The translations under genes and the position numbers were made by a program. The notes under the pieces were generated by a model that ran no database searches, was not told the origin of the DNA, and was given only the letters and a program-made list of their open reading frames with translations. Below are positions 51,575 through 59,254 of a DNA stretch of 64,000 nucleotides, piece after piece (the first letter of the stretch is position 1; each line of letters opens with the position of its first letter). Origin of the DNA: Microbacterium commune (GTDB taxonomy: Bacteria; Actinomycetota; Actinomycetes; Actinomycetales; Microbacteriaceae); assembly GCF_014836945.1 (NCBI RefSeq), contig NZ_JACSPX010000001.1, forward strand, positions 1,449,510 through 1,513,509, given 5' to 3'.

Positions 51575-52503
51575 CAGCGCACCGACTCCGCGGCCTGCGC
51601 GAGCTGCTCGACGACGTCAGGGGTGAGGGTCAGCTCGAAGACGTCGGCGACCACCTGCGACCAGCCGTGGATGAAGTAGCGCCAGCCGTCGACGACGTGC
51701 AGTCCGCGGGAGTCCTGCTGCGCGCGCGCCTGGTGCAGGAACTCCAGCGAGCCGCGGTAGTTGAACTCCCACGCCCAGGCGCCCTCGGGGTACACCACCG
51801 CATCGGTCAGCGGTGAGCCGGGGCGGTCCTTGCCGAGTCCGGTGGCATTGGCGATGACTGAGCCGGCGGGCGCGGCCGCGACGAGGGCGTCGGCCTGCTC
51901 TGCCGTCTCGGTGAGGACGTAGCGGATCAGACCCTCGTCGGTGCCGTGCTGACGGTGCACCTCACGCAGATGGTCGAGCTTGTCCTGCGAGCGCGCGGTC
52001 ACGGTGATCCGCGCGGGCGCGTCGGCTCGCTCGGCGAGCGCCCAGCTCAGCGCGGTGCCCGAGCCTCCGGCGCCGAGGATGATCACCTCAGCACCGGTGC
52101 GGGCGAAATGATCGGCCGGCAGGAAGTCGTTCAGCGCCAGATCGACGGTCACCGGGTCCTTCGCCCGTCCGATCAGCCGGTCGCCGCGCTTGGAGATGCT
52201 CGAGATCTCCGAGCACGACACCGCGAACGGGTCGAGTTCGTCGAACAGGTCGGATGCCGCGGCGTAGAGGTTCATCTTGTGCGTCGTCACCAGGGCGCCG
52301 CGGTGGTGCGGATCGTCGCGGATCTGCTCGACCATCGCCCGATACGCCGCAGGCTCGGCGTCCATCGGCAGGTCGTGGCCGACCAGGGTGCGCGTGGGCA
52401 GACCGAGGATGTCGGCCCACAGCGGGAACACCTTCATGATCGATGACGATCCGGTGGTGACGCCGACGAATCCCATGCAGTCGGCGGGGGCGGTCTCGGT
52501 CAT
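51574..52503 (-). CDS. Shikimate/quinate dehydrogenase-like protein
   Basis: This 309-residue protein has a shikimate-dehydrogenase-type layout: a substrate domain with MGFVGVTTGSSSIMKVFPLW and GALVTTHKMNLYAAASDLFD (the catalytic Lys of VTTHK), then a Rossmann domain with EVIILGAGGSGTALSWALAE. A C-terminal region (EFNYRGSLEFLHQARAQQ) follows. The SSSI and THK motifs replace the usual SLSP and VPHK, so the substrate is probably not shikimate but another polyol or sugar acid. It lies in a translationally coupled operon with a sugar kinase, a 2-hydroxyacid dehydrogenase and a lactonase. Confidence 0.8.
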   Translation of the reverse strand: MTETAPADCMGFVGVTTGSSSIMKVFPLWADILGLPTRTLVGHDLPMDAEPAAYRAMVEQIRDDPHHRGALVTTHKMNLYAAASDLFDELDPFAVSCSEISSISKRGDRLIGRAKDPVTVDLALNDFLPADHFARTGAEVIILGAGGSGTALSWALAERADAPARITVTARSQDKLDHLREVHRQHGTDEGLIRYVLTETAEQADALVAAAPAGSVIANATGLGKDRPGSPLTDAVVYPEGAWAWEFNYRGSLEFLHQARAQQDSRGLHVVDGWRYFIHGWSQVVADVFELTLTPDVVEQLAQAAESVR

Positions 52504-52511
52504 GGGGTCTC

Positions 52512-53462
52512 CTAGCGGGTGACGGGGTGGGCCGGGGCGTCGCCGCGCAGCACGGCGATCGCGTCGTCGAGCGACATGCGGCCCATGTTGTCGACGGCCT
52601 GGGTGGTCTGTGCACCGAGGTGCGGGGTCACGATCACGCGCGCGGCGAGCTCGGTGGCCAGCAGCGGACTCGCGCTCGCGGCCGTGTCGCCGTCGAGCGT
52701 GTCGGCGGCGTACGCGGCGAGGATGCCGTCGGCGAGCGCCTGCGCGACAGCCTGCTCGTCGACGAGATCAGGGCGGGCGGTGTTCACCAGGACGGTCCCC
52801 GGCCGCATCCCGGCGAGGCGCTCGGCGTCGACCAGACGCTGCCCGCCGGGGGCGTGCAGGGTGATCACGTCGGCGGTGCCGAACAGGTCGTCGAGCGCGA
52901 GGGGCTCCGCCCCCGCCGCGTGCACGAGCTCCTCGGGCAGGAACGGATCGGATGCCACGACGCGCGGACCGAAGCCGCTCAGGCGGGCGGCCACCCCCTG
53001 GCCGATGCGGCCGAAGCCGACGATGCCGACGGTCGCGGCTCCCAGCTCGCGTCCGCGGCGCACCGACCAGTCGCCGGCGCGCACGCGACGGTCGCCGTCG
53101 GGAATGGTGCGCAGGGCGGCGAGCATCAGACCGACCGCGTGGTCGGCGACGGCGTCGGCGTTGGCGCCCGGGGTGTTGGTCACGACGACGCCGCGCCGCA
53201 CGGCCGCTGCGACGTCGACCGCCTCGGTGCCCACGCCGTACCGGGCCACCACGCGCAGCCGCGGCGCGGCAGCCAGGTGCTCGTCGGTCACCGGGCCGGT
53301 GCCTGCGATCCAGGCATCCGCGTCGAGGAGCAGGGGGCGCAGCTCAGCGAGGTCGTGATGCGCCGGTCCGCGCAGGATGCTGTGCCCGGCCTCATCGGCA
53401 CGGGCGACCAGATCGAGATCGCCGTCCGAGAACGAGCGGCTCGTGACGAGGATGACGCCCAT
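52512..53462 (-). CDS. D-2-hydroxyacid dehydrogenase (phosphoglycerate dehydrogenase-like)
   Basis: This 316-residue dehydrogenase has the NAD-binding TVGIVGFGRIGQGVAARLSG, the catalytic Arg in LVNTARPDLVDEQA, Asp in AYAADTLDGDTAASAS and His in VIVTPHLGAQTTQA. The chain lacks the ACT or ASB regulatory domains of true SerA, so it probably reduces or oxidises a sugar-derived 2-hydroxy acid, such as an erythronate- or aldonate-type compound. The ATG at 53462 overlaps the kinase stop by one base (TGATG), showing tight coupling to the FGGY kinase gene. Confidence 0.87.
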   Translation of the reverse strand: MGVILVTSRSFSDGDLDLVARADEAGHSILRGPAHHDLAELRPLLLDADAWIAGTGPVTDEHLAAAPRLRVVARYGVGTEAVDVAAAVRRGVVVTNTPGANADAVADHAVGLMLAALRTIPDGDRRVRAGDWSVRRGRELGAATVGIVGFGRIGQGVAARLSGFGPRVVASDPFLPEELVHAAGAEPLALDDLFGTADVITLHAPGGQRLVDAERLAGMRPGTVLVNTARPDLVDEQAVAQALADGILAAYAADTLDGDTAASASPLLATELAARVIVTPHLGAQTTQAVDNMGRMSLDDAIAVLRGDAPAHPVTR

Positions 53463-54952
53463 CAGCGCGGCCTTCCTGCGAACCACGGCGCGAGGGCCGT
53501 GTAGGCGTCGGTGAAGCGAGCGTGCCGCTCGGCGTAGACCGCGTGGCGCGCGGCATCCGGGGTGAACTCCGCGGTCACCTCGCTGAGCGCCCGCGCGGCC
53601 GAGAAGTCGGCGAGACCGAGTCCGACGGCGCCGGTCACCGCAGCGCCGAGGCTGTTCGCCTCCTCCACGATGCTGCGGCGGCGCACCGGCACGCCCCAGA
53701 CGTCAGCGAGCACCGCCAGGTAGGCATCGCTCTGCGCCCCGCCGCCGACGGCGTCGATGCGGTCGATCCTCGCGCCGGACTCGCGGAACGCGTGGATGCA
53801 CGTGAGCAGGTTGAACGCGGTGCCCTCGAGCACGGCGCGCATCAGGTGCGCGCGGGTGTGATGCCGGCCGAGTCCGATGAAGGCGCCTCGCGCGTCGGGG
53901 TCCCAGATCGGGGCGCGCTCGCCGAGCAGGTAGGGCAGGAAGTAGAGGTCTTCGGTGTCGACGTCGGCGGCGGCCTCGGCCGTGAGCCGACCCGTCTCGG
54001 GGCGCGACGGGTCGGGGGAGAGCGCCTCGGCGATCCACTGCACCGAGGCGCCGCCGGCCTGCATGGTGGCGGTGGGCACGAAGCCGCCGGGCACGACGTT
54101 GTCGAAGGTGAAGGTGCGCATCTGCGGGTCGAGCAGCGGCCGTTCGGCGGCGAACGAGATCCACGAGCTGGTGCCGAGGCAGACGTAGGCGCCGTCCTCG
54201 GGGGCGACCACTCCCGAGCCGACGGCGGCCATCGGGCCGTCGCCGCCGCCCATCACGACCTGCACGCCGGTGTGCAGTCCCAGCGCGTCGGCGGCCGAGG
54301 CGGTGAGCGCCCCGGCGATCGCGGTGGAGTCGAGGATCTCGGGGAACAGTGCGCGGTCGAGTCCCGCCGCGGCGAGCACCTCGTCCGACCAGTCGCCGGC
54401 CTGCTGGTCGTAGGCGTTCGTGCCCGACGCGTCGGAGCGGTCGGTGGCCAGGCGGCCGGTGAGACGCAGGACGATGTAGTCCTTCGCGACGCAGACCCGG
54501 CGCACCCGCTCCCAGATGTTCGGCTCGTTGTCGCGCACCCACATGATCTTCTCGATCGAGTAGGTGGGGTTGAGTCGGTGCCCGAGCACGCGATACGCGT
54601 GCTCGGCGCCGAGCGCGCTCTCGAGTCGGCGCTGCTGCGCACCGGCGCGCGTGTCGGCCCAGATGATGGCGGGGCGGGCGGGTGCACCGTCGGCGTCCAG
54701 CAGCACGGCGCCCATCATCTGCCCGCTCACCACCAGGCCGGTGACCGCGGAGGGCGCGGTTCCGGTGCGCTCCAGCAGATCGCGCGTCGCCGAGACGACC
54801 GCACCCCACCAGTCGTGCGGATCCTGTTCGGCCACCCCGCCCGCCGCGAACCGCGCGGGATAGGGCACGGTGACGGATGCCACCGGACGGCCGTCGTCGT
54901 GGTGCAGCGAGGCCTTGTCGCCGGTGGTGCCGAGGTCGTGGGCGATGATCAC
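53462..54952 (-). CDS. FGGY-family carbohydrate kinase (xylulokinase-like)
   Basis: This 496-residue kinase has the N-terminal phosphate loop IIAHDLGTTGDKASLHHDDG, GLVVSGQMMGAVLLDADG and the catalytic Asp region IIWADTRAGAQQRRLE. In the second domain it has MGGGDGPMAAVGSGVV and the FGGY-like signature IDRIDAVGGGAQSDAYLAVL. It is closest to xylulokinases by pattern, though the sugar cannot be fixed. The start is GTG at 54952. A type A operator lies 42 bases upstream, shared with the divergent cupin isomerase. It leads a four-gene operon ending with the PTE-family lactonase. Confidence 0.9.
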   Translation of the reverse strand: MIIAHDLGTTGDKASLHHDDGRPVASVTVPYPARFAAGGVAEQDPHDWWGAVVSATRDLLERTGTAPSAVTGLVVSGQMMGAVLLDADGAPARPAIIWADTRAGAQQRRLESALGAEHAYRVLGHRLNPTYSIEKIMWVRDNEPNIWERVRRVCVAKDYIVLRLTGRLATDRSDASGTNAYDQQAGDWSDEVLAAAGLDRALFPEILDSTAIAGALTASAADALGLHTGVQVVMGGGDGPMAAVGSGVVAPEDGAYVCLGTSSWISFAAERPLLDPQMRTFTFDNVVPGGFVPTATMQAGGASVQWIAEALSPDPSRPETGRLTAEAAADVDTEDLYFLPYLLGERAPIWDPDARGAFIGLGRHHTRAHLMRAVLEGTAFNLLTCIHAFRESGARIDRIDAVGGGAQSDAYLAVLADVWGVPVRRRSIVEEANSLGAAVTGAVGLGLADFSAARALSEVTAEFTPDAARHAVYAERHARFTDAYTALAPWFAGRPR

Positions 54953-54970
54953 AGTCGGTGCCTGCTCCTG

Positions 54971-55017
54971 TTGGGGTTTCGGGACGTTTCGGAGTATACC
55001 TGTAATTACAAGCTGTC
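54971..55017. promoter_or_regulatory. Promoter with GntR-type operator (type A, site 5)
   Basis: TTGGGG (54971-54976) and TATACC (54995-55000) form a candidate rightward promoter with an 18-base spacer. The operator-like ACCTGTAATTACAAG at 54998-55012 overlaps the -10 box. It matches the type A sites at 28.4, 37.2 and 46.5 kb and stands between the divergent FGGY kinase and cupin isomerase genes. Confidence 0.7.
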
Positions 55018-55029
55018 AGGAGGACGAAC

Positions 55030-55647
55030 TTGAGCACCGCCACCACCGCCGCCGACACGGTCGACACCCCCGTGCCGCTGACCATCTCGCCGCTGGGCGG
55101 CATCGAAGGCCGCTCCCGCCGATACGAGAAGACCCTGGGCGAGATGTCCGGCGTCTACCGCGACGACGCGGCATGGCGTGCCGCTGTCGCGGAGCGCGGC
55201 GCCGACGAACTGGTCTACTGGGTCGACGACCACCGCTACCAGGAGGGGCCGGGGGCGCTCATCGTGGGCACCAGCACCCTGCTGCCCGGGCGCATCGGCG
55301 ACGAGTTCGCGGTGACCCGCGGGCATCTGCACGCCGTCGCCGACCGCGCCGAGCTGTACCACTGCCTGAGCGGCCGAGGCGTCATGCTCCTGGAGACCCT
55401 CGACGGACAGTCGGCGGCCATCGAGCTCACCCCGGGCAAGGCCGTCAACGTGCCCGGGCACTGGATCCACCGCAGCGTGAACGTCGGCGACGAGCCGTTC
55501 GTCACGCTGTTCTGCTACGCCGCCGACGCGGGGCAGGACTACGCCGTGATCTCGGATGCCGGCGGCATGCAGAACCTCGTCGTGGCCGACGGTGACGGTT
55601 GGACGCTGACGGCCAACCCCGATCACACCGGCTACCCGCGCCCCTGA
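55030..55647 (+). CDS. Cupin-type glucose-6-phosphate isomerase-like protein
   Basis: This 205-residue single-domain cupin of the archaeal-type phosphoglucose isomerase family has the metal site in AVTRGHLHAVADRAELYHCL (two His and Glu) and the second motif in VPGHWIHRSVNVGDE (His). SVYRDDAAW-like and LGEMSGVYRDD segments precede the barrel. It may isomerise glucose-6-phosphate or a related sugar phosphate. The start is an unusual TTG at 55030, supported by AGGAGG seven bases upstream (55018-55023). A type A operator covers its promoter. Confidence 0.85.
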   Translation: MSTATTAADTVDTPVPLTISPLGGIEGRSRRYEKTLGEMSGVYRDDAAWRAAVAERGADELVYWVDDHRYQEGPGALIVGTSTLLPGRIGDEFAVTRGHLHAVADRAELYHCLSGRGVMLLETLDGQSAAIELTPGKAVNVPGHWIHRSVNVGDEPFVTLFCYAADAGQDYAVISDAGGMQNLVVADGDGWTLTANPDHTGYPRP

Positions 55648-55656
55648 CGCGGCCCC

Positions 55657-55737
55657 ACCGCCTCTCGCTCCGGTATGAGTATGTGCCGCATCGGCGCCGT
55701 TCAGGCGACGCGAACTCATACCGGAGCGAGAAGTGGT
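55657..55737. repeat. Dispersed palindrome family, copy 7
   Basis: CTCTCGCTCCGGTATGAGT on the left and ACTCATACCGGAGCGAGAAG on the right are the arms. The inner part has drifted (ATGTGCCGC against GCGACGCGA), and the loop ATCGGCGCCGTTCAG differs from copies 3 and 5 by one base. It starts nine bases after the isomerase stop and ends 13 bases before the stop of the convergent DUF2264 gene. Confidence 0.92.
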
Positions 55738-55750
55738 CGCCGGCCCGTGC

Positions 55751-57751
55751 TTACGGTCGGCGGATGAGCTGCGCCTCGACGTCGGCGGGGAGGAACTCGG
55801 CCAGCGACCAGCGGAACACGCACCGCTCGCCGTCGACGGTCAGGGCGACGTGATCGTCGTGCACGACCACGTCGCTGATCGCGAGCGCGGCGATCGATGC
55901 CCGTGACAGGGCGGTCTGCCAGACGATGACCACCTCGGCGGGCAGGGGGCCGAGGCGCACGGTCGGGCAGAGCAGGACGTCGGCGCCGTCGGCGATCCGC
56001 TCGACCACGCCGACGGGCGCCAGCGGGAGGGCCGCCGGCTCCGCAGACGGGGATGCCGCCCATGCACCGAGGAAGCGGACGGCGCTGACGAGGCCCGCGC
56101 TCTGCGCCACCGCCTCGCCCTGATCCCGCGCCGCGCTTCGCGCCACCGCCTCGCCCTGATCCCGCACCTCGCCTCGGTCCACCACCTCGCCCTGACCCTG
56201 CGGGGCGATCCCGACCGGCCTGTCGTCGTCGGCGACGAGGGCGGCACCGCTCACCCGACCCGGGAGTCCGACGCAGCCGGTCAGGCGCGCCACGTGCACG
56301 ACGCCGGCGCCGACGATTTTGGTCGCCACGCGGGAGACCACGTGCCGCCCGCCGGCGTCGAGGGCGCGGGTCACCGCACCGCCGCGCGCCCCGACCGTGG
56401 CGCGGGTCGCCGGGCGGTGCACGGCCCCGTCGATGGTGAGGTCGCTGTCGCGCACGGTGCCGCCGGGGACGGGCCGGGTGACGGAGGAGAACTGCAGACG
56501 GCGATACAGCGGGTCATCGCGGGTCGGGTGCCCGTCGCTGCCGAAGTTGTGCAGTCGCACGATGCCGTCGTCCGCGCGACCTTCGATCAGCCAGCGCGGC
56601 CCGTCGAGCACACGGCGCACGTCCGTCCGCTCGATCTGCAGCGGGGCCTCCGCCGCGCTCCACACCGGATCGTCAGCGGGCAGCGCCAGGCCCAGGAAGC
56701 CCTTCGCGGCCCAGTACGGCGATCCCGGCCCGCTGTACGACTGCACCATGCTCGGGATCGGACCTCGCTGCCAGCCCAGCGAGAGCACCCCGGTGTCGAG
56801 GCTGCCGCTGTCGACGAAGTGCCTCAGGATGCCGCTGGTCAGCCGCCGTGTCATCCCGGGGCCGAGCACGTCCAGGCCCTCCCGGCGCGCCATCCAGAAC
56901 GGCGCCGCCGTCGCCCACCGGTAGATCAGCGAGCGACCCTGGAAGACCGGCGCGCAGCGGGCGTCGAACAGGAGCTGATAGCCGTCGACGAACGCTGCGA
57001 GACGCTCGCGGTGCAGGGCGCGCCGGTCGTCGAAGCCGGCGCCCATCAGCTCGTCGATGAAGAACGGATACCAGTGGAATGCGAAGGCGTTGTAGTGATC
57101 GAAGCGTCTCCCGTCGCCGTCGGTGTACCAGCCGTCGGCCCGGTGCCAGTCGTCCATCCGGTCGAGCGCGTTCTCGACCGTGTCCCGTCCGTCGGCGAAG
57201 CCGCCGGCATGGTTGAACGCCGCCAGGGTGGCACCCAGCAGCACGTGGTTGTTGTCGGCGCACCAGGTGCCCCTGGCCTGCGCGAACCAGGCGTGCACGC
57301 CGTCACGTGTCGCGTCGTCCAGTGCCGCCCACACCGTGTCGCGCGTCAGGTGCAGGGCGATCGCGATGGATGCCGCCTCGACGGTGGCCTGGCTGTGATC
57401 GGTGAGCGCCGGCCATATCCGCTGCGCGATCGCGTGCTGCACGGCCTCGGCGTAATGCGCGATCAGCGGCGCCGTGCCCTCGGTGCCGGCCGGATCACCG
57501 GAGATGCGCAGAGCCGCAAGCAGAAAAGTGCGCGCGAACCCCTCGAGCCGGTCCATCGGCGGCCCCGCTCCGGCATCCGCCGTGCCCGGGGCGGCTGAGA
57601 AGTCGACCAGCGCCCCGCCGTTCGTCGACCGCTGTCGTGCCGCGTCGAGGATCCGGTCGGCCGCGGCCACCCAGTGCGCGCGGGTGTACCCGGTGTACGG
57701 GGCGGAGAGCGGGTCGTCGGGAGGCATCCACGCGGGGGCGATCGTCGGCAT
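55751..57751 (-). CDS. DUF2264 family protein, possible polysaccharide-degrading (alpha/alpha barrel) enzyme
   Basis: This 666-residue protein has an N-terminal helical domain of about 380 residues typical of DUF2264 (PF10022): YTRAHWVAAADRILDAARQR, WCADNNHVLLGATLAAFNHA, DGRRFDHYNAFAFHWYPFFI and MVQSYSGPGSPYWAAKGFLG. The Asn/Asp/His and aromatic residues resemble those in (alpha/alpha)6 glycan-active enzymes. A beta-rich C-terminal part follows, with an internal repeat. There is no signal peptide. It is divergent from a sulfatase across a 105-base region with an inverted repeat. A sugar hydrolase role is inferred, not shown. Confidence 0.8.
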   Translation of the reverse strand: MPTIAPAWMPPDDPLSAPYTGYTRAHWVAAADRILDAARQRSTNGGALVDFSAAPGTADAGAGPPMDRLEGFARTFLLAALRISGDPAGTEGTAPLIAHYAEAVQHAIAQRIWPALTDHSQATVEAASIAIALHLTRDTVWAALDDATRDGVHAWFAQARGTWCADNNHVLLGATLAAFNHAGGFADGRDTVENALDRMDDWHRADGWYTDGDGRRFDHYNAFAFHWYPFFIDELMGAGFDDRRALHRERLAAFVDGYQLLFDARCAPVFQGRSLIYRWATAAPFWMARREGLDVLGPGMTRRLTSGILRHFVDSGSLDTGVLSLGWQRGPIPSMVQSYSGPGSPYWAAKGFLGLALPADDPVWSAAEAPLQIERTDVRRVLDGPRWLIEGRADDGIVRLHNFGSDGHPTRDDPLYRRLQFSSVTRPVPGGTVRDSDLTIDGAVHRPATRATVGARGGAVTRALDAGGRHVVSRVATKIVGAGVVHVARLTGCVGLPGRVSGAALVADDDRPVGIAPQGQGEVVDRGEVRDQGEAVARSAARDQGEAVAQSAGLVSAVRFLGAWAASPSAEPAALPLAPVGVVERIADGADVLLCPTVRLGPLPAEVVIVWQTALSRASIAALAISDVVVHDDHVALTVDGERCVFRWSLAEFLPADVEAQLIRRP
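56104..56201 (-). repeat. 36-bp tandem repeats inside the DUF2264 gene
   Basis: Units begin at 56104, 56140 and 56176 (the last partial). Each encodes 12 residues of the DQGEAVARSAAR type in the C-terminal part of the protein. Because the period is a multiple of three the frame is kept. The repeat looks like a recently grown linker. Confidence 0.85.
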
Positions 57752-57777
57752 GCCCCGATCGTCGCCGTGGCGAACAG

Positions 57778-57809
57778 GAGGATTCAAGACGAGAACGTGT
57801 TGAATCCTC
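57778..57809. promoter_or_regulatory. Inverted repeat between the DUF2264 and sulfatase genes
   Basis: GAGGATTCAA (57778-57787) and TTGAATCCTC (57800-57809) are perfect ten-base inverted repeats around a 12-base spacer. They are centred in the divergent gap and lie 27 bases from one start and 48 from the other. Two half-sites two turns apart suit a dimeric LacI/GntR-type regulator. The regulator encoded at 63103 is a candidate. Confidence 0.6.
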
Positions 57810-57856
57810 TCCTCCCGATCGCGTTGACTGACGTGACCCCGAGCCAGGAGACCGCC

Positions 57857-59254
57857 GTGCCGCACCGCCCGAACATCCTCGTCGTGATGGCCGATCAGTT
57901 CCGCGCCGCATCGCTCGGCGTCGTCGGGGAGGACCCGGTGCACACCCCGCATCTCGACGCGCTGGCCGAGAGCGGGCGGGTCATGCGCCAGGCGGTGAGC
58001 GGGTACCCGGTGTGCAGCCCGCACCGGGCGATGTTCCTCACCGGGATGCGTCCGTATGTGAACGGCGTGACCCTGAACGTGAATTCCGAGAGCGCGCAGG
58101 ATGGGGTCGGTCTGCGCGACGATCTGCCGACGTGGGCGAGTGCGCTGCGGCAGAGCGGATGGCGGACCGGCTACATCGGCAAGTGGCATCTCGAGGCGCC
58201 GGTCGACGACGACGAGCGGTTCGGCGAGGGGCGCCGCGACGACGGCAAGGTGTGGGATGCCTGGTCGCCGCCGCATCGACGCTTCGGCTTCGACTACTGG
58301 TACTCGTACGGTGCGGCCGACCGGCACCTCGCGCCCCACTACTGGACGACCGACGCCGGCCGGGAGGACCGGGTGGACGTGGACCAGTGGTCGGCCGAGC
58401 ACGAGATCGACGTCGCGATCGACTTCGTGCGGGATGCCGGCGACGAGCCCTACGCGCTGATGGTCTCGCTCAACCCGCCCCACCAGCCGTTCGACCAGGT
58501 CCCCGACCGCTATCGCGCGCACTACGCCGACCTCGACCCGCGTGCGCTGCTGAACCGGCCCAACGTGCCGCACCGCACCCCCATCGCCGACGAGGCGGCG
58601 GTGATCGCCCGCGACTACTTCGCCGCGATCACCGGTGTCGACGAGCAGGTCGGCCGTCTGGCATCGGCCGTCGCCGAGCAGAACACGACGCGACCCACGG
58701 TGATCCTGTTCACCTCGGACCACGGGATGCAGCTCGGCAGCCACGGCCTGATGTACAAGAACGTCCCCTTCGAGGAGTCGATGCGCCTGCCGCTCATCGT
58801 GCATGCGCCCGACCTCGTCCCGGCAGGGGAGTGCCACACCGTGCTGGACTCCCTCGACTTCGCACCGACCATCCTCGGCCTGGCCGGCGTCGACGCGCGC
58901 GATGAGCGGATGGTGGGACGCGACCGCTCCGGCGTGCTGCGCGGCGCCGCCGAGGTCCCCGCCACCGACGATGACGACGCCACCGTCTACACGCGGTACG
59001 CGTCGCGCTCCGACCCCGGCAGCGTGCGCGGGCTGCGCACACGCACCGCGAAGGTCGTCGCGACCTGGCATCCGGCGTCGGGTCTGAGAGTGCAGTTCTT
59101 CGACCTCGCCGCCGATCCCTACGAGATGGACGACAGCCCGCAGCATCCGCGCGCGGCCGGCCTGATCGGCCGCCTGCGCGACGAGCTGGAGCGCGCCGGG
59201 GATGAGTGGGAGGGCGCCGCCGCGCTCGCCGGAATGCTCAGTCCCCTGACGTAG
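57857..59254 (+). CDS. Sulfatase (Cys-type, arylsulfatase family S1)
   Basis: This 465-residue sulfatase has the formylglycine motif CSPHR at residues 53-57 (PVCSPHRAMFLTG), followed by GYIGKWHLEAP with the active-site Lys and His, and FTSDHGMQLGSHG with metal ligands. The first metal pair reads DQ (MADQFRA) where many sulfatases have DD. No signal peptide is seen, so it should act in the cytoplasm on imported sulfated sugars. The GTG at 57857 has AGGAG six bases upstream; a GTG at 57833 is possible. Its end overlaps the next, convergent sulfatase gene by 17 bases. Confidence 0.92.
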   Translation: MPHRPNILVVMADQFRAASLGVVGEDPVHTPHLDALAESGRVMRQAVSGYPVCSPHRAMFLTGMRPYVNGVTLNVNSESAQDGVGLRDDLPTWASALRQSGWRTGYIGKWHLEAPVDDDERFGEGRRDDGKVWDAWSPPHRRFGFDYWYSYGAADRHLAPHYWTTDAGREDRVDVDQWSAEHEIDVAIDFVRDAGDEPYALMVSLNPPHQPFDQVPDRYRAHYADLDPRALLNRPNVPHRTPIADEAAVIARDYFAAITGVDEQVGRLASAVAEQNTTRPTVILFTSDHGMQLGSHGLMYKNVPFEESMRLPLIVHAPDLVPAGECHTVLDSLDFAPTILGLAGVDARDERMVGRDRSGVLRGAAEVPATDDDDATVYTRYASRSDPGSVRGLRTRTAKVVATWHPASGLRVQFFDLAADPYEMDDSPQHPRAAGLIGRLRDELERAGDEWEGAAALAGMLSPLT

